A stretch of 20,195 nt of DNA from NCBI GenBank assembly GCA_000969725.1, contig JXSR01S073486.1, one strand, 5' to 3'. The stretch is from Ophiothrix spiculata (taxonomy: Eukaryota > Echinodermata > Ophiuroidea > Amphilepidida > Ophiotrichidae). Each line of letters opens with the position of its first letter. Position 1 is the first letter of the stretch. Below, in pieces: positions 1-8,103 of the stretch. The position numbers and the translations under genes were made by a program. The notes below the pieces were generated by a model that had not been told where the DNA came from, did not search any database, and saw only the letters and a list, made by a program, of their open reading frames with translations.

Positions 1-320
1 TGGGTTTGGACGAAATGGGTTTGGACGAAGTGGCATTGGACGAAGTGGGTTTGGACGAAGTGGGTTTGGACGAAGTGGTTATTGGACAAAGTGGCTATAG
101 GACAAAGTGGTCATTGGACGAAGTGGCTATAGGACGAAGTGGTCATTGGACGAAGTGGCTATAGGACGAAGTGGTCATTGGACGAAGTGGCTATAGGACG
201 AAGTGGTCATTGGACGAAGTGGTTATAGGACGAAGTGGTCATTGGACGAAGTGGCTTTAGGACGAAGTGGGTTTGAACCAAGTGATATTGGACCAAGTGA
301 GTTTGGACGAAGTGGCAATT
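1..320. repeat. Minisatellite, 15/16-bp units with 32-bp higher-order core
   Basis: Twenty full head-to-tail units share the core GGACGAAGTGG. Units 1-5 (1-75) are 15 bp. Units 6-17 (76-267) are 16 bp and alternate between two variants, TGGTCATTGGACGAAG and TGGCTATAGGACGAAG with a few substitutions, giving six 32-bp dimers. Units 18-20 (268-312) return to 15 bp and are more diverged (TGATATTGGACCAAG). A partial unit ends near 320. The array starts at the window edge, so its left end is not seen. The 15-bp units keep a reading frame but the 16-bp units shift it at each step, so a repeat protein is unlikely, although stops are rare in it. This is a non-coding tandem repeat. Confidence 0.95.
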
Positions 321-473
321 CCCCAATCAATCTGATGTCCTGGTCAATTCTAACCATACGATTGGCAATCATTCCCTGCTGCAAGGGATTGTAAACAAGT
401 AAGATACGATGAGCAGGAGTATCATGATCACACCACTGGAGCCGGGCACTGGAGTGAAGCAATAATGATCATA
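321..473. other. Unassigned spacer
   Basis: Non-repetitive sequence between the minisatellite and the MITE. No gene, RNA or repeat is recognised. Confidence 0.5.
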
Positions 474-475
474 TA

Positions 476-836
476 CAGACTCCCAAAAAAGTATCGCCTC
501 ACTTTGAAAAAATGGTTCGTACAAAATATCCACTTAGATACCAATTGTACAAGCGGTGGTATTGATTTCATTAACCGACGCATAAATAACACCATTGCAA
601 TTATTGCCACATTTTGTACTGTGCGAAAAATGAAATTTGCAACTTCTTTAAATTGACAACGAGGGGTTTAAAAGTTCATAGCTTCATTCTTTTTCAGTCA
701 ATTGTCAGAAATAGGGTGTCAAAAGAAAGCTGAAATTTCAGCGGTTGTACACATAATCTTCAAATAACGTTTGCGAGTTCCATATTTGCGTACAAGCCAT
801 TTTTTCGAGGTGAGGAGATACTTTTTTGGGAGTCCG
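476..836. mobile_element. MITE with 47-bp TIRs, TA target duplication
   Basis: The 361-bp segment is bounded by inverted repeats at 476-522 and 790-836, identical at 41 of 47 positions by hand alignment. The left end reads CAGACTCCCAAAAAAGTATC; the right end, reverse complemented, reads CGGACTCCCAAAAAAGTATC. Both ends abut TA (474-475 and 837-838), and TATA flanks both sides. TA duplication with a CAG-type terminus is the habit of Tc1/mariner-type elements; the superfamily is inferred from that alone. The interior holds only short ORFs and nothing like a DDE/D transposase, so the copy is non-autonomous. The scattered mismatches, five of six of them transitions, suggest an old insertion. Confidence 0.85.
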
Positions 837-838
837 TA

Positions 839-2045
839 TATAATTAGACAATAGTACTAAGCATGAAATTCATTTGGATATTGGGATACTGTCATTTGAG
901 GATTCATTTATTTCATGATGTATGCCATCGTTGGACAGAAATAATTTTTACTTTATTCAAATGAAATAAGTATAATTTTAAGTAGATGTCTTCATTAATC
1001 ATCCATATACTTTCACCATTTTACAGGTAAATTATTGATCTACCTAAAATTGACCGTTAGTTGTTCAAGATATTTCTTGTTCTTAACATATGGCTCACAT
1101 TTCAACTATTGCATTTTTATGATTTAGTCTGTATTACCATCTCTCATGATGTCCACTCCTTGTGCAAGGTTTTCATTTGATAACACAAAACCACATCAAT
1201 TAAAAAAAATCAAGAAATGTGATTTCATCAAAATGACATCAAGGTCTAATCCATTTTGAAAAAATCTAACCAAAAATATGTGTCTGTTCATCTTAAACCA
1301 GCCATAAATGCTGGAAACTCTATTTTGCATTAAAGTGAAATCCAAAGGTTATGATTCTGCAAATTGATTTTTTTGCATATTCACAAACTTCCCGTTCCCT
1401 TTAGAACATTTGCAAAGTTTCATATGATCTTACGGCTGGTTGGATGTAAACAGTCACATATACCAAAAAAAAAAAAAAAAAAGCCTGATAATGAAACCAG
1501 ATAATGGGAAACCTTGACCTCCATCTACTAACTCAATTTCCTACTGAGTTATTGTGTTAGACAAATAAATCTGGTTTTCTCCCAATTTGCTGGAATTCAA
1601 TTCTCTTTAATGGTAAAAAGGTTTTTGATTGCAGTAATAAATAGAGATACTTACACACAAAATGTACCTAAATGGAGCCATTTTCTTTGATCATGATTGT
1701 GCACACTTTAAATTATTGCATCATTTGTCAGAGATAGGTATACCAAAATAAAAAATAAACTAGTTTTCTCAAAATATAGAGCAACCAAGGTTGAGCAAAT
1801 GTTTTTATTATCCCTGTCAGACTGATCAATAACTATAAGATATTGTCAAGTGCACAGGGCCTAATTATTTCTTACTCTACCAAGTACCACAAAAGACATT
1901 TAATAAAATTTTGCATAATTTTCAAACTCTGGTTTATATGATCAGAAATCAAATATTACTTGTCAAATTTACATATTTTAACCAACACCAAATACACGGG
2001 AATATGAGGCTTTTCTTCATTCTCAAGTAAACATAATCCCAGTTA
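839..2045. other. AT-rich non-coding stretch, poly(A) run at 1465-1482
   Basis: No ORF or recognisable element. There is an 18-A run at 1465-1482; nothing recognisable as a retroposon body lies upstream of it, so it is reported only as a homopolymer. A near-palindrome CCTTGTGCAAGG lies near 1160 and a small hairpin (AACTCA...TGAGTT) near 1530. Confidence 0.6.
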
Positions 2046-2047
2046 CA

Positions 2048-2200
2048 CAAGCGCCTTAGATACTGATGCGCGAATCATACGTGCAACGCGCACCGTGTCT
2101 CCTGCAGTTATGCTCTTTCCAGCTACACACACGCTTATCTGTATCAATTCACAATGTAAAGAGGCCCGCCTATTTGATATTAATCAAAGTATATAAGGAA
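2048..2200. other. Small CpG-dense patch followed by TATATAAGG
   Basis: About nine CpG dinucleotides fall within roughly 120 bp (for example ATGCGCGAATC and AACGCGCACCGTG), while the neighbouring kilobase has almost none. A TATA-like string, TATATAAGG, follows at 2190-2198. No ORF, initiator match or splice signal follows convincingly. It could be a small unmethylated regulatory element or a young repeat fragment; nothing in the sequence decides. Confidence 0.3.
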
Positions 2201-3010
2201 GCCATATTGGTCATACATGACATCTAAGACCAACAACAGAAAAATGAAACAAACTAAAATACCAAACCTGAAATGGAAAACAGAAATAAAAACATTGTTT
2301 TACTTGACACTCTAGCTACAGGTTACAGACTCTTATAAATACATTACCCATCACATAAATTGGATAAAAAAGCAATTTCCATTGAATTATTACTAACAAT
2401 GGGTGTTTGAAAGCAGAAAGTGCAAAAAACACTGGCAGCCGTTCACCTCAATTGTTATAAAGGTTAATAAAAAGAAATACAATGCGTAAGCCAATCAGAG
2501 ACAAACCTTCAGTTTAAACAGATGATGACAAATGGTGTGGGTGTCTTTTAAGAGATATTTTTGACCTTTTTACTCAGTTTATAAAATAAACACTATCCAA
2601 ATAAATCTAGACAATTTTTTTAAAGTCTTTTAAAACCATTCTGAATATGCATAAACGATATGTTTATAAACCATATGGTCAATCAATTATCTTATGATGA
2701 TGATAATCTTAGTTCTTATTGAGATGCTAATCTTGATTGACTCCGGGCTACAGTCTTCTCTGCTTCAACACCTATATGAATGTTATGTAGTTCAATGACC
2801 AAGTGGGTAACTGCAGGAGCTCAATCTACATTTGATTGAATTCAAATAGCATTGACTTATAATGTTTGTATTATCTTCAAAGTTAGCACCACTACCAAGG
2901 TACCTTCTCTAATTTTGGTACACATCATCTCTTTCTTTTATTCTTTTGATACGGTATTTAAAAACACATCTGAAATTCTTTGTCAGTTCATAAATTTATA
3001 ACACATTTTG
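2201..3010. other. AT-rich non-coding stretch
   Basis: No gene or element seen. A 10-bp palindrome, ACCATATGGT, and a short imperfect GAT trinucleotide run (TGATGATGATAATC) lie at about 2670-2710. Confidence 0.5.
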
Positions 3011-3012
3011 AG

Positions 3013-3190
3013 TATGGTTGACTTTACTCTAGTAAAGTAGAGCACGTGACTTATTGCTACAGAGGTTGCGAGTTTCTCCTTGTTTCCTTGGGCAAGAAAC
3101 TTTACTCTTATTTTTCTGTGGATCTGAAGTCACATTTAAGCCGTTGGTCCCCCTGTGCGGATGTTCCTCATTCATTCATTTGTATTTATA
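3013..3190 (+). mobile_element. Diverged tRNA-derived SINE
   Basis: The head resembles a tRNA. A D-arm-like AGTAGAGCACGTGAC lies at about 3035-3050, followed by a B-box-like AGGTTGCGAGTTTC (3063-3076) in place of GGTTCGANTCC. The body carries two motifs I recognise from widespread invertebrate SINEs: CTTGGGCAAG (3088-3097), inside a stretch like TTGTGTCCTTGGGCAAGACA, and TAAGCCGTTGGTCCC (3137-3151). Order and spacing fit one element on the + strand. The A box is degraded and no clear tail or target duplication is visible, so both ends are approximate. The short ORF across this interval is incidental. Confidence 0.65.
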
Positions 3191-4334
3191 TGTCAAAAGG
3201 TGCGTAATGGATTTTAAAACAAGGATGTCCACTCATGGTACAACTATTACTATTCTTAACTTGGTCAAATCTTTTGAATTCAAGATGAAGTTGTTTTTAA
3301 GCAAAGTCAGACATTAATCATCAGATAAATATTTGCAATGAAAAAATGACATAACCAATAATCAACGTGGGCTGGTGAATCAACTAGAATTCTCTGTTAT
3401 GTCATCTTATCCAATACCAATAGCCGCTGAGTGTAACAACTCACCTGAGCCTATTACACATGATGAAAGGAGATAACAAAGTCATTTCCATGTCATCTCA
3501 AATTACCAATTGCAATCATATCCTATACCCAAAGTCCTGTCTTAACTGGTCTAAACAAACATAGGATTCATATCAACAACACCATTGCTTAGTTTTATAT
3601 GCCTTGGGGATTCTAACCTTGAAATCATAAAACGCTAAATAAGAGTGTGAATTCTAGAAGCAATGAGAGATTAATTTTAATGAGATGGGTATCTACTTTC
3701 AGACTCATGTTTTCTTATTTATATTTCCCATCAGGCTATGAGTTGAATTGATTCAAATGCCCATAGAGACTGACCTTGAAATAGAACACTTCCATAGGCT
3801 ATCTAATAGTGTGAGTTCTGGAGGGATAACATGAGGACCCGTACCTGTTTTCATCACGATATCCATTTCATTTTGCTCCTATGTTATTTGTAATATGATG
3901 TTGACAGATGTTTCAATTACTTCAAAAGGCAATGTATGTTTTGTATATTTATATCATAGCATACTTTATTAATGTAGCTGTCTGTAGATGGTTTTATGGC
4001 ATGAGACATAGTAGAATTGATTTTCCACACTGTTGAAAGCTAATAAAAACTTATGACAACTTTGATTGAAATATTCAAACACACTTTCTTAAGGTCATCA
4101 AGACAAAAAATAACATGTTTGCAAATCTAATTTTGATGTAATTTTTGATCCCCAACTTTCCATATAAATTCTGAGATTTTAATACCTCATAAGGTCATAT
4201 TTTTCTCATCACGCCTGTAAACTTTCACACCCTTATCATGTTTCATTGAAAAGATCTGGTCAAAATAATGTTGTTGAATTACTGGAATATTTTATTGACA
4301 AAAGTAAATAGGTTTGTATAGGTCATTCTCAGAC
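3191..4334. other. AT-rich non-coding stretch with a weak old duplication
   Basis: No gene recognised. Around 3617-3667 and 3774-3836 there is a faint direct similarity (CCTTGAAAT followed by AGTGTGARTTCT) about 157-164 bp apart, probably a decayed tandem duplication. Confidence 0.35.
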
Positions 4335-4558
4335 ACATTTTTGCCTATAACATAAAATTGACTCTACGGTAAGCAAACAAAACTTTACAATTGCTTTATT
4401 TAGATGATGATCCTTCATTTAAATATGCATATGTTGAATGTGTCACACATTTTGGCCTATAGCATAAATTTGACTCTACGATAAGCAAACAAAATTTTAC
4501 AATTGCTTTATTTAGATGATGATCCTTCATTCAAATATGCATAAGTTGACTGTGTCAC
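4335..4558. repeat. Two-copy tandem duplication, 112-bp unit
   Basis: 4335-4446 and 4447-4558 are direct adjacent copies. Several anchors (GCCTATA, GACTCTACG, TGTGTCAC) are all offset by exactly 112 bp, with no indels. I count eight substitutions in 112 positions by hand (about 93% identity). The interior includes a long exact stretch with ACAATTGCTTTATTTAGATG. No coding content or terminal inverted repeats; this is a local duplication rather than a transposon. Confidence 0.92.
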
Positions 4559-4689
4559 CAGATTGGAATACTAACTTTTAAGAAAAATCAAATTTGATAA
4601 GTTCAACTACACAGGAAATTGGATTTTTAAAATAAAAGGCACAAGATACTGTACGAGGTATTTTACTTAACCACACATATTGGGGCAAT

Positions 4690-4803
4690 CTACACGGAGC
4701 GCAGATCCAGATGCATGCGCATCTCTGAGATCCAGTAGACCGCTTACACGTACGTATGTACGCAGAGTGCTGTACAGCAGATCTGGATCTGACGCCGGTG
4801 TAG
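4690..4803. repeat. GC-richer inverted repeat (114 bp)
   Basis: Arms 4690-4712 and 4781-4803 pair as CTACAC(C)GG...CAGATCCAGAT with two short indels. The octamer AGATCCAG recurs inside the left half near 4728. The loop holds alternating purine-pyrimidine strings (GCATGCGCAT; ACGTACGTATGTACG). The segment is visibly richer in GC and CpG than its surroundings. It may be a small foldback element; no target duplication is visible. Confidence 0.65.
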
Positions 4804-4986
4804 CCATAATCTATATTTAACTCATTGTGCAATCTTAAATGTCTTTATATGTATGTAGTTCATTGTTTTTAATTTATGATTTTTATATATTATGTTTGAC
4901 CCCTGGGCACCCCTGAAAAACAGTGATTTCACTGATGGGGTTTCCCCAGGCAAAATAAGAATTAAATAAATAAATAAATAAATAAA
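4804..4986 (+). mobile_element. LINE-type 3' end (5'-truncated) with hairpins and AAAT tail
   Basis: The segment ends in two consecutive hairpins, CAGTGATTTCACTG (4921-4934) and TGGGGTTTCCCCA (4936-4948), followed by GG, a short A-rich linker and a tetranucleotide tail of about six AAAT units (4963-4986). A preceding stretch contains GACCCCTGGGCACCCCTG. This arrangement (a GACCCCTGG motif, small stem-loops, then AAATn) is what I recognise at the 3' ends of CR1/L2/Jockey-like non-LTR retrotransposons of marine invertebrates. Family assignment is inference. No reverse transcriptase or endonuclease sequence is present, so this would be a heavily 5'-truncated copy; the left boundary is uncertain and is placed where the inverted repeat ends. 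Confidence 0.55.
4963..4986. repeat. (AAAT)n microsatellite
   Basis: About six consecutive AAAT units. They form the apparent tail of the LINE-like 3' end. Confidence 0.9.
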
Positions 4987-5907
4987 GCGGCTTAAGGGGA
5001 TGTGCATTCATCTGGATTTCCACTCTCATGTAGAGCGCCCCACTTTTGCATAATGGTTAAAAAGAGAGTCACGTCTGTTCAATCCTTCTTTTCCAGACAG
5101 ATATGGATAGCACGAGACTTACTTTGGAGGGTTAGCTAAATAACTTCATATAGTCCCTAATTGATATCTTCAAAGACAAAATATAACATCACTCAAGTGT
5201 AAAAGGAATCATATAATAAAAGTGAGTAATTAACCATTTATCTCGGGGTTTATCACCCAAAAATAACACCAGCATACCATTATTTGTTCACTATAGTGAT
5301 GCAGGTTTAATTTTACATTTGGTAAGATATAATGTGTATTGTGGAACTTAGCGGAAGCCTGATTTGAATATTAAGGAGATATGCTCTGACTTTGTTGACA
5401 TGAAGAACTTGGATCAATTAGCATAGGGACTAATGCTGTCGATTCTATCCATTTAACACTTAAGTGCATAAGGGGGGGGGGAGGTCCATATGGACCCTGG
5501 ATTTTGTTTTTAGCGCAAAAACGCAACATAAGCTGATAAAGCTGTTTTATGTAATTGTCAAGGTAGGGGTTGTGCATGTTTTGGTGCAAACAAAATTCAA
5601 ATCGGTCGCTTCGTTTTTGAGATAATCAGCATAAACTGTGCGCTGTTCAAATTTTGTTTTGTCCCTAAAACCCAAACGAAACATTTTTTTAAATTTTTAT
5701 TTCAGCAATGTATTTGTAATTATAATCTGCAATTATGAGCCAATTTTCATTGTAAAAATCCTTTGGGAAAGCAGATTTCCAATGTTTGGCGGGAAATATA
5801 GTCATAGTCAGATTGCTTATCTTTTTTGAGATTTTGATGCTAAAATATTGTTCATATTTTTGCTCATAACCCATGAAATGTCACAGCTGAGTTACAAAAG
5901 GTTTTGA
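4987..5907. other. Non-coding stretch with G10 run and 14-bp palindrome
   Basis: No gene. A run of ten G (5472-5481) is followed at once by a perfect 14-bp palindrome, GGTCCATATGGACC (5483-5496). Between about 5580 and 5665 there is a loose inverted similarity (CAAACAAAATTCAA against TTCAAATTTTGTTTTG) that could be part of an old element but is too diverged to delimit. Confidence 0.5.
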
Positions 5908-5911
5908 AGAT
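5908..5911. repeat. Target site duplication, left copy (AGAT)
   Basis: AGAT directly precedes the TGTTAC end of the solo LTR and matches the right copy at 6909-6912. Confidence 0.75.
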
Positions 5912-6108
5912 TGTTACAGGCCCCTGAATATGTAATTCATTAATATAAAGTTTTGAGTAAAGCAGTACCATAAGTCAGACATAATATGTGAGTGGCCAAT
6001 CTGTTATGCACAAGATGATTTTAATACAACACAATGGCTGATAGGAAGTTGAGCTACTTGAGACATAATAGCTCTTTTGTTTAGCTGTCAATCATGTGTG
6101 TGGTGTGT

Positions 6109-6193
6109 TGGACTTTCCAGGTATTCTATTGTGTGATGCATGTAAACAAGTACAGTATGATTGACTGTTACCATGGTTACATGGGGAATCCCC
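6109..6193 (+). promoter_or_regulatory. U3 factor-site cluster: NF-kB-, RFX- and forkhead-like
   Basis: Within 85 bp, upstream of the TATA box: TGGACTTTCC (6109-6118, one mismatch from the kB site GGGACTTTCC); TGTAAACA (6141-6148, forkhead-type); GTTACCATGGTTAC (6167-6180, close to the RFX X-box GTTRCCATGGYAAC with one mismatch); and the perfect palindromic kB string GGGGAATCCCC (6183-6193), which starts two bases after the X-box. A CCAAT string (GGCCAATCT) lies further up, near 5995. These are motif matches only, but several full-strength motifs packed in one U3 resemble a compact enhancer. Confidence 0.45.
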
Positions 6194-6309
6194 AAATACT
6201 CATGAATGAAGATTGACCTAGAATGTTCTGTAAATATTATGATGAAATTTATTATGTGTACTAGAATGGTGTGGATAAAAGGAGGGTTTTCAAGAGAAAG
6301 TTAAAGTGG

Positions 6310-6346
6310 TATAAAAAGAGATGGCTTTTGAGAGAAGGGGTCAGTC
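6310..6346 (+). promoter_or_regulatory. LTR core promoter: TATA box plus initiator
   Basis: TATAAAAAG at 6310-6318 is a full-consensus TATA box. TCAGTC at 6341-6346 matches the animal initiator (TCAKTY), with its A (the probable +1) at 6343, 33 bp from the first T of the TATA box, which is within normal spacing. This defines U3/R at about 6343. Both motifs lie in the sense expected from the LTR ends. Confidence 0.65.
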
Positions 6347-6736
6347 AGCTTTGTTAGCTATAGGAAGCTATTATCAGTCTACTTTTGCCAGCTATATCGG
6401 AGTTATATCATTGAGATATTGTGGAGGACTCGAGGCAGATTGGAACTAATATTATTAGATATTTTGCTGCCTTTTTTGGAGCACTTTTATGGATAGCTGT
6501 TAGAGTGGAGAAGTTTAGCTGCTGGATCGTGAATCGATTTTATATTAACTGTGGACAAGGAGTTTGAGATTGCAAGAAGACGAATTTTACATTGACTGAT
6601 ATTGAACACTATTCGGAAGGAGTTATCGGACATTTTGTACCGTTTTGGATCTGGATTTGTGGACATTTGCACAGATGTCATAAAGGACTTTACCGTGGAA
6701 TATTATTAGCTAGCTTGTTCAACTCAGAAGCCACTC

Positions 6737-6856
6737 GTGAGTAAACTAAAACCGTAGATAAGACAATTACACTGTTAAATTGTTTGTGTAAATAAATTGT
6801 TTGTTTATTTGATAAAATCCTGACTTACAGTGTATTTATTCTTGCTTTGCTTTTAG
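6737..6856 (+). other. Possible 120-nt intron across R/U5
   Basis: GTGAGTAA (6737-6744) is a near-perfect 5' splice site, although the exon side ends in CTC rather than CAG. A CTGAC branch-like string lies near 6820-6824 and a pyrimidine-rich acceptor, TTGCTTTGCTTTTAG, ends at 6856. A second possible acceptor, TTACAG, ends at 6830. The AATAAA lies inside the interval. Splicing is inferred from motifs only. Confidence 0.25.
6791..6796 (+). terminator. LTR poly(A) signal AATAAA
   Basis: AATAAA is followed at once by a GT/T-rich string (TTGTTTGTTTATTT, 6797-6810), the usual downstream element. It places the R/U5 border at roughly 6806-6826 and makes R about 470 nt long. In a solo LTR it would end transcripts begun at 6343 or read in from upstream on the + strand. 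Confidence 0.6.
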
Positions 6857-6908
6857 CTCGAACCCGAAAGGTTATTTCTGACCTTGATCCTTGTTTTGGG
6901 TCGTAACA

Positions 6909-6912
6909 AGAT
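6909..6912. repeat. Target site duplication, right copy (AGAT)
   Basis: AGAT directly follows the GTAACA end of the solo LTR. The shared base at the junction would also allow a 5-bp AAGAT reading, but that would break the CA end. Confidence 0.75.
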
Positions 6913-7854
6913 ATACATATAGGAAAATGTGTCTAATTATTGTTACCATAATTATTTTTACACATCAACATATATGCGGCACTTAAATACAAAATTGCCC
7001 ATAAATCAAAATGGTTTGACCAATTTACCTAAATTTAAAACTTTGACCACTTTCGTTGTCACCTGTCGTAACATTAAAAAACTACATTTTGAAAAATTAG
7101 ACCAAGATCCTTTAAATGTTTAAAAGGCGATGGCCATCAGTTAAGCGTTTAGAGAATTTGCTAAATGAAAAAACTCATTAAGTCATGAGAAAATGTAAGC
7201 AAAGTAACAGAAATATGGTTCCTTTTTGACTGAATCCTTTAACTAAACCAAATCATGTGCATTTTGAGTTCTCCATTTTATGTCAAATCATTTGAAAACA
7301 TGTTTTTAAAAAAATAAAGACTGCCTTCTTATGCTTAAATGCGCATATACATTCTGACTTCAGAAGTTTGTTTAAACAGATCAAGTCAGACCTTTTTTGT
7401 AATTATGATCATGCTAAATTTTAGTAGATCATGAAAGATTTCGTTTAAACGTTTATGTCAAATACGTTTCAATGGTTAGCAAATTAAACGGAAATCAACA
7501 GCATAAATAAGGACTGACTTTGATTTCACTAACTGAATAATTTGATCTAATATAAAGGTGAATTTCCTCATTGGATATTGAGATATAATGTAAAAGGGGA
7601 AGAGTATTTCAGAATTCAGATATACAAAGGTTCTAGGGTCCAAATATTTACATTTGGAATTTGGAAAATGACAATATAGTTTATGAACAATGATTACATC
7701 AACAATTTAGGAACAATATACTCTGCATTCAATAAACAATCTAACTGAACAAGCTGTAACTTTTGCGCATTCATAGGCAGACTGGCAATGGTGGTGTTTT
7801 GGCGATCGCCTCATGGGCTGCTTGGTTTTGCGCTGCTCAGGGCCAGTTACCCAC
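6913..7854. other. AT-rich non-coding stretch
   Basis: No gene or repeat recognised. GATGGCCATC near 7130 is a 10-bp palindrome of no evident role. Composition becomes richer in GC after about 7790. Confidence 0.5.
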
Positions 7855-7940
7855 AAAGAAGAAAGAGGAAAGAAAACAGAGATAAGAAAGGGGAAAAGGA
7901 GGAAAGGAGGAGAAAGCAAAAAAAAGAGAAGGGAAGAAGA
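7855..7940. repeat. Polypurine tract (86 bp, three interruptions)
   Basis: All bases are A or G except C7877, T7883 and C7917. It is a mix of GAA, GGA and AAA with no strict period. Tracts of this length can form triplex structures and stall polymerases. The two overlapping open frames here (Arg/Lys/Glu-rich on +, Phe/Ser/Pro-rich on -) are a by-product of the composition. Confidence 0.9.
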
Positions 7941-7991
7941 ATTGAGACCGATATGGGCCCGTTATTCCGTAATCAGGCTCTGACAGCCCTC

Positions 7992-8005
7992 GGGGGGGGG
8001 GGGGG
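7992..8005. repeat. G14 homopolymer
   Basis: Fourteen consecutive G. It lies about 50 bp after the polypurine tract, with only a short GC-rich spacer. The length may be miscalled in assembly. Confidence 0.9.
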
Positions 8006-8103
8006 TAAACTCCACTCAAGATTACTTTAGTTATAAGTTTGGTATAGGTGTGCCGGCCGAAGGGCTGCAAATGAGGACTTAGAGAACGGATAGATAAAAC
8101 CCC

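Larger units (their letters stand above)
5912..6908 (+). mobile_element. Solo LTR of an LTR retrotransposon (997 bp)
   Basis: The segment begins TGTTAC (5912-5917) and ends GTAACA (6903-6908), a perfect 6-bp inverted pair with the canonical TG...CA ends. It is bracketed by the 4-bp direct repeat AGAT (5908-5911 and 6909-6912), the expected target duplication. In order it holds a U3-like part with promoter-type motifs, TATAAAAAG at 6310, an initiator TCAGTC at 6341, a long R-like region, AATAAA at 6791 and a short U5. No polypurine tract precedes it and no tRNA primer-binding site or gag/pol follows, so it is a solo LTR left by LTR-LTR recombination rather than half of a full element. A 4-bp duplication is compatible with Gypsy or BEL/Pao; the superfamily is not decided. 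The + strand is the transcription sense. Confidence 0.82.

Noticed and set aside
1-320. CRISPR-like array
   Set aside because: Units are 15-16 bp and contiguous, with no unique spacers; the context is eukaryotic.
203-462. ORFs across the minisatellite with repeated GRSG/LRP-like peptides
   Set aside because: The 16-bp units shift frame at each step, so no long repeat protein is encoded; the ORFs begin and end arbitrarily in the array.
1465-1482. Poly(A) run as a processed pseudogene or retroposon tail
   Set aside because: No coding or SINE-like sequence upstream and no target duplication found around it.
3035-3085. Functional tRNA gene
   Set aside because: No acceptor stem pairing and a degraded A box; the following SINE body explains the tRNA-like part.
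7788-8070. Overlapping ORFs on both strands, Arg/Lys/Glu-rich (+) and Phe/Ser/Pro-rich (-)
   Set aside because: Both are translations of the polypurine tract and G14 run; there is no protein-like composition outside it.
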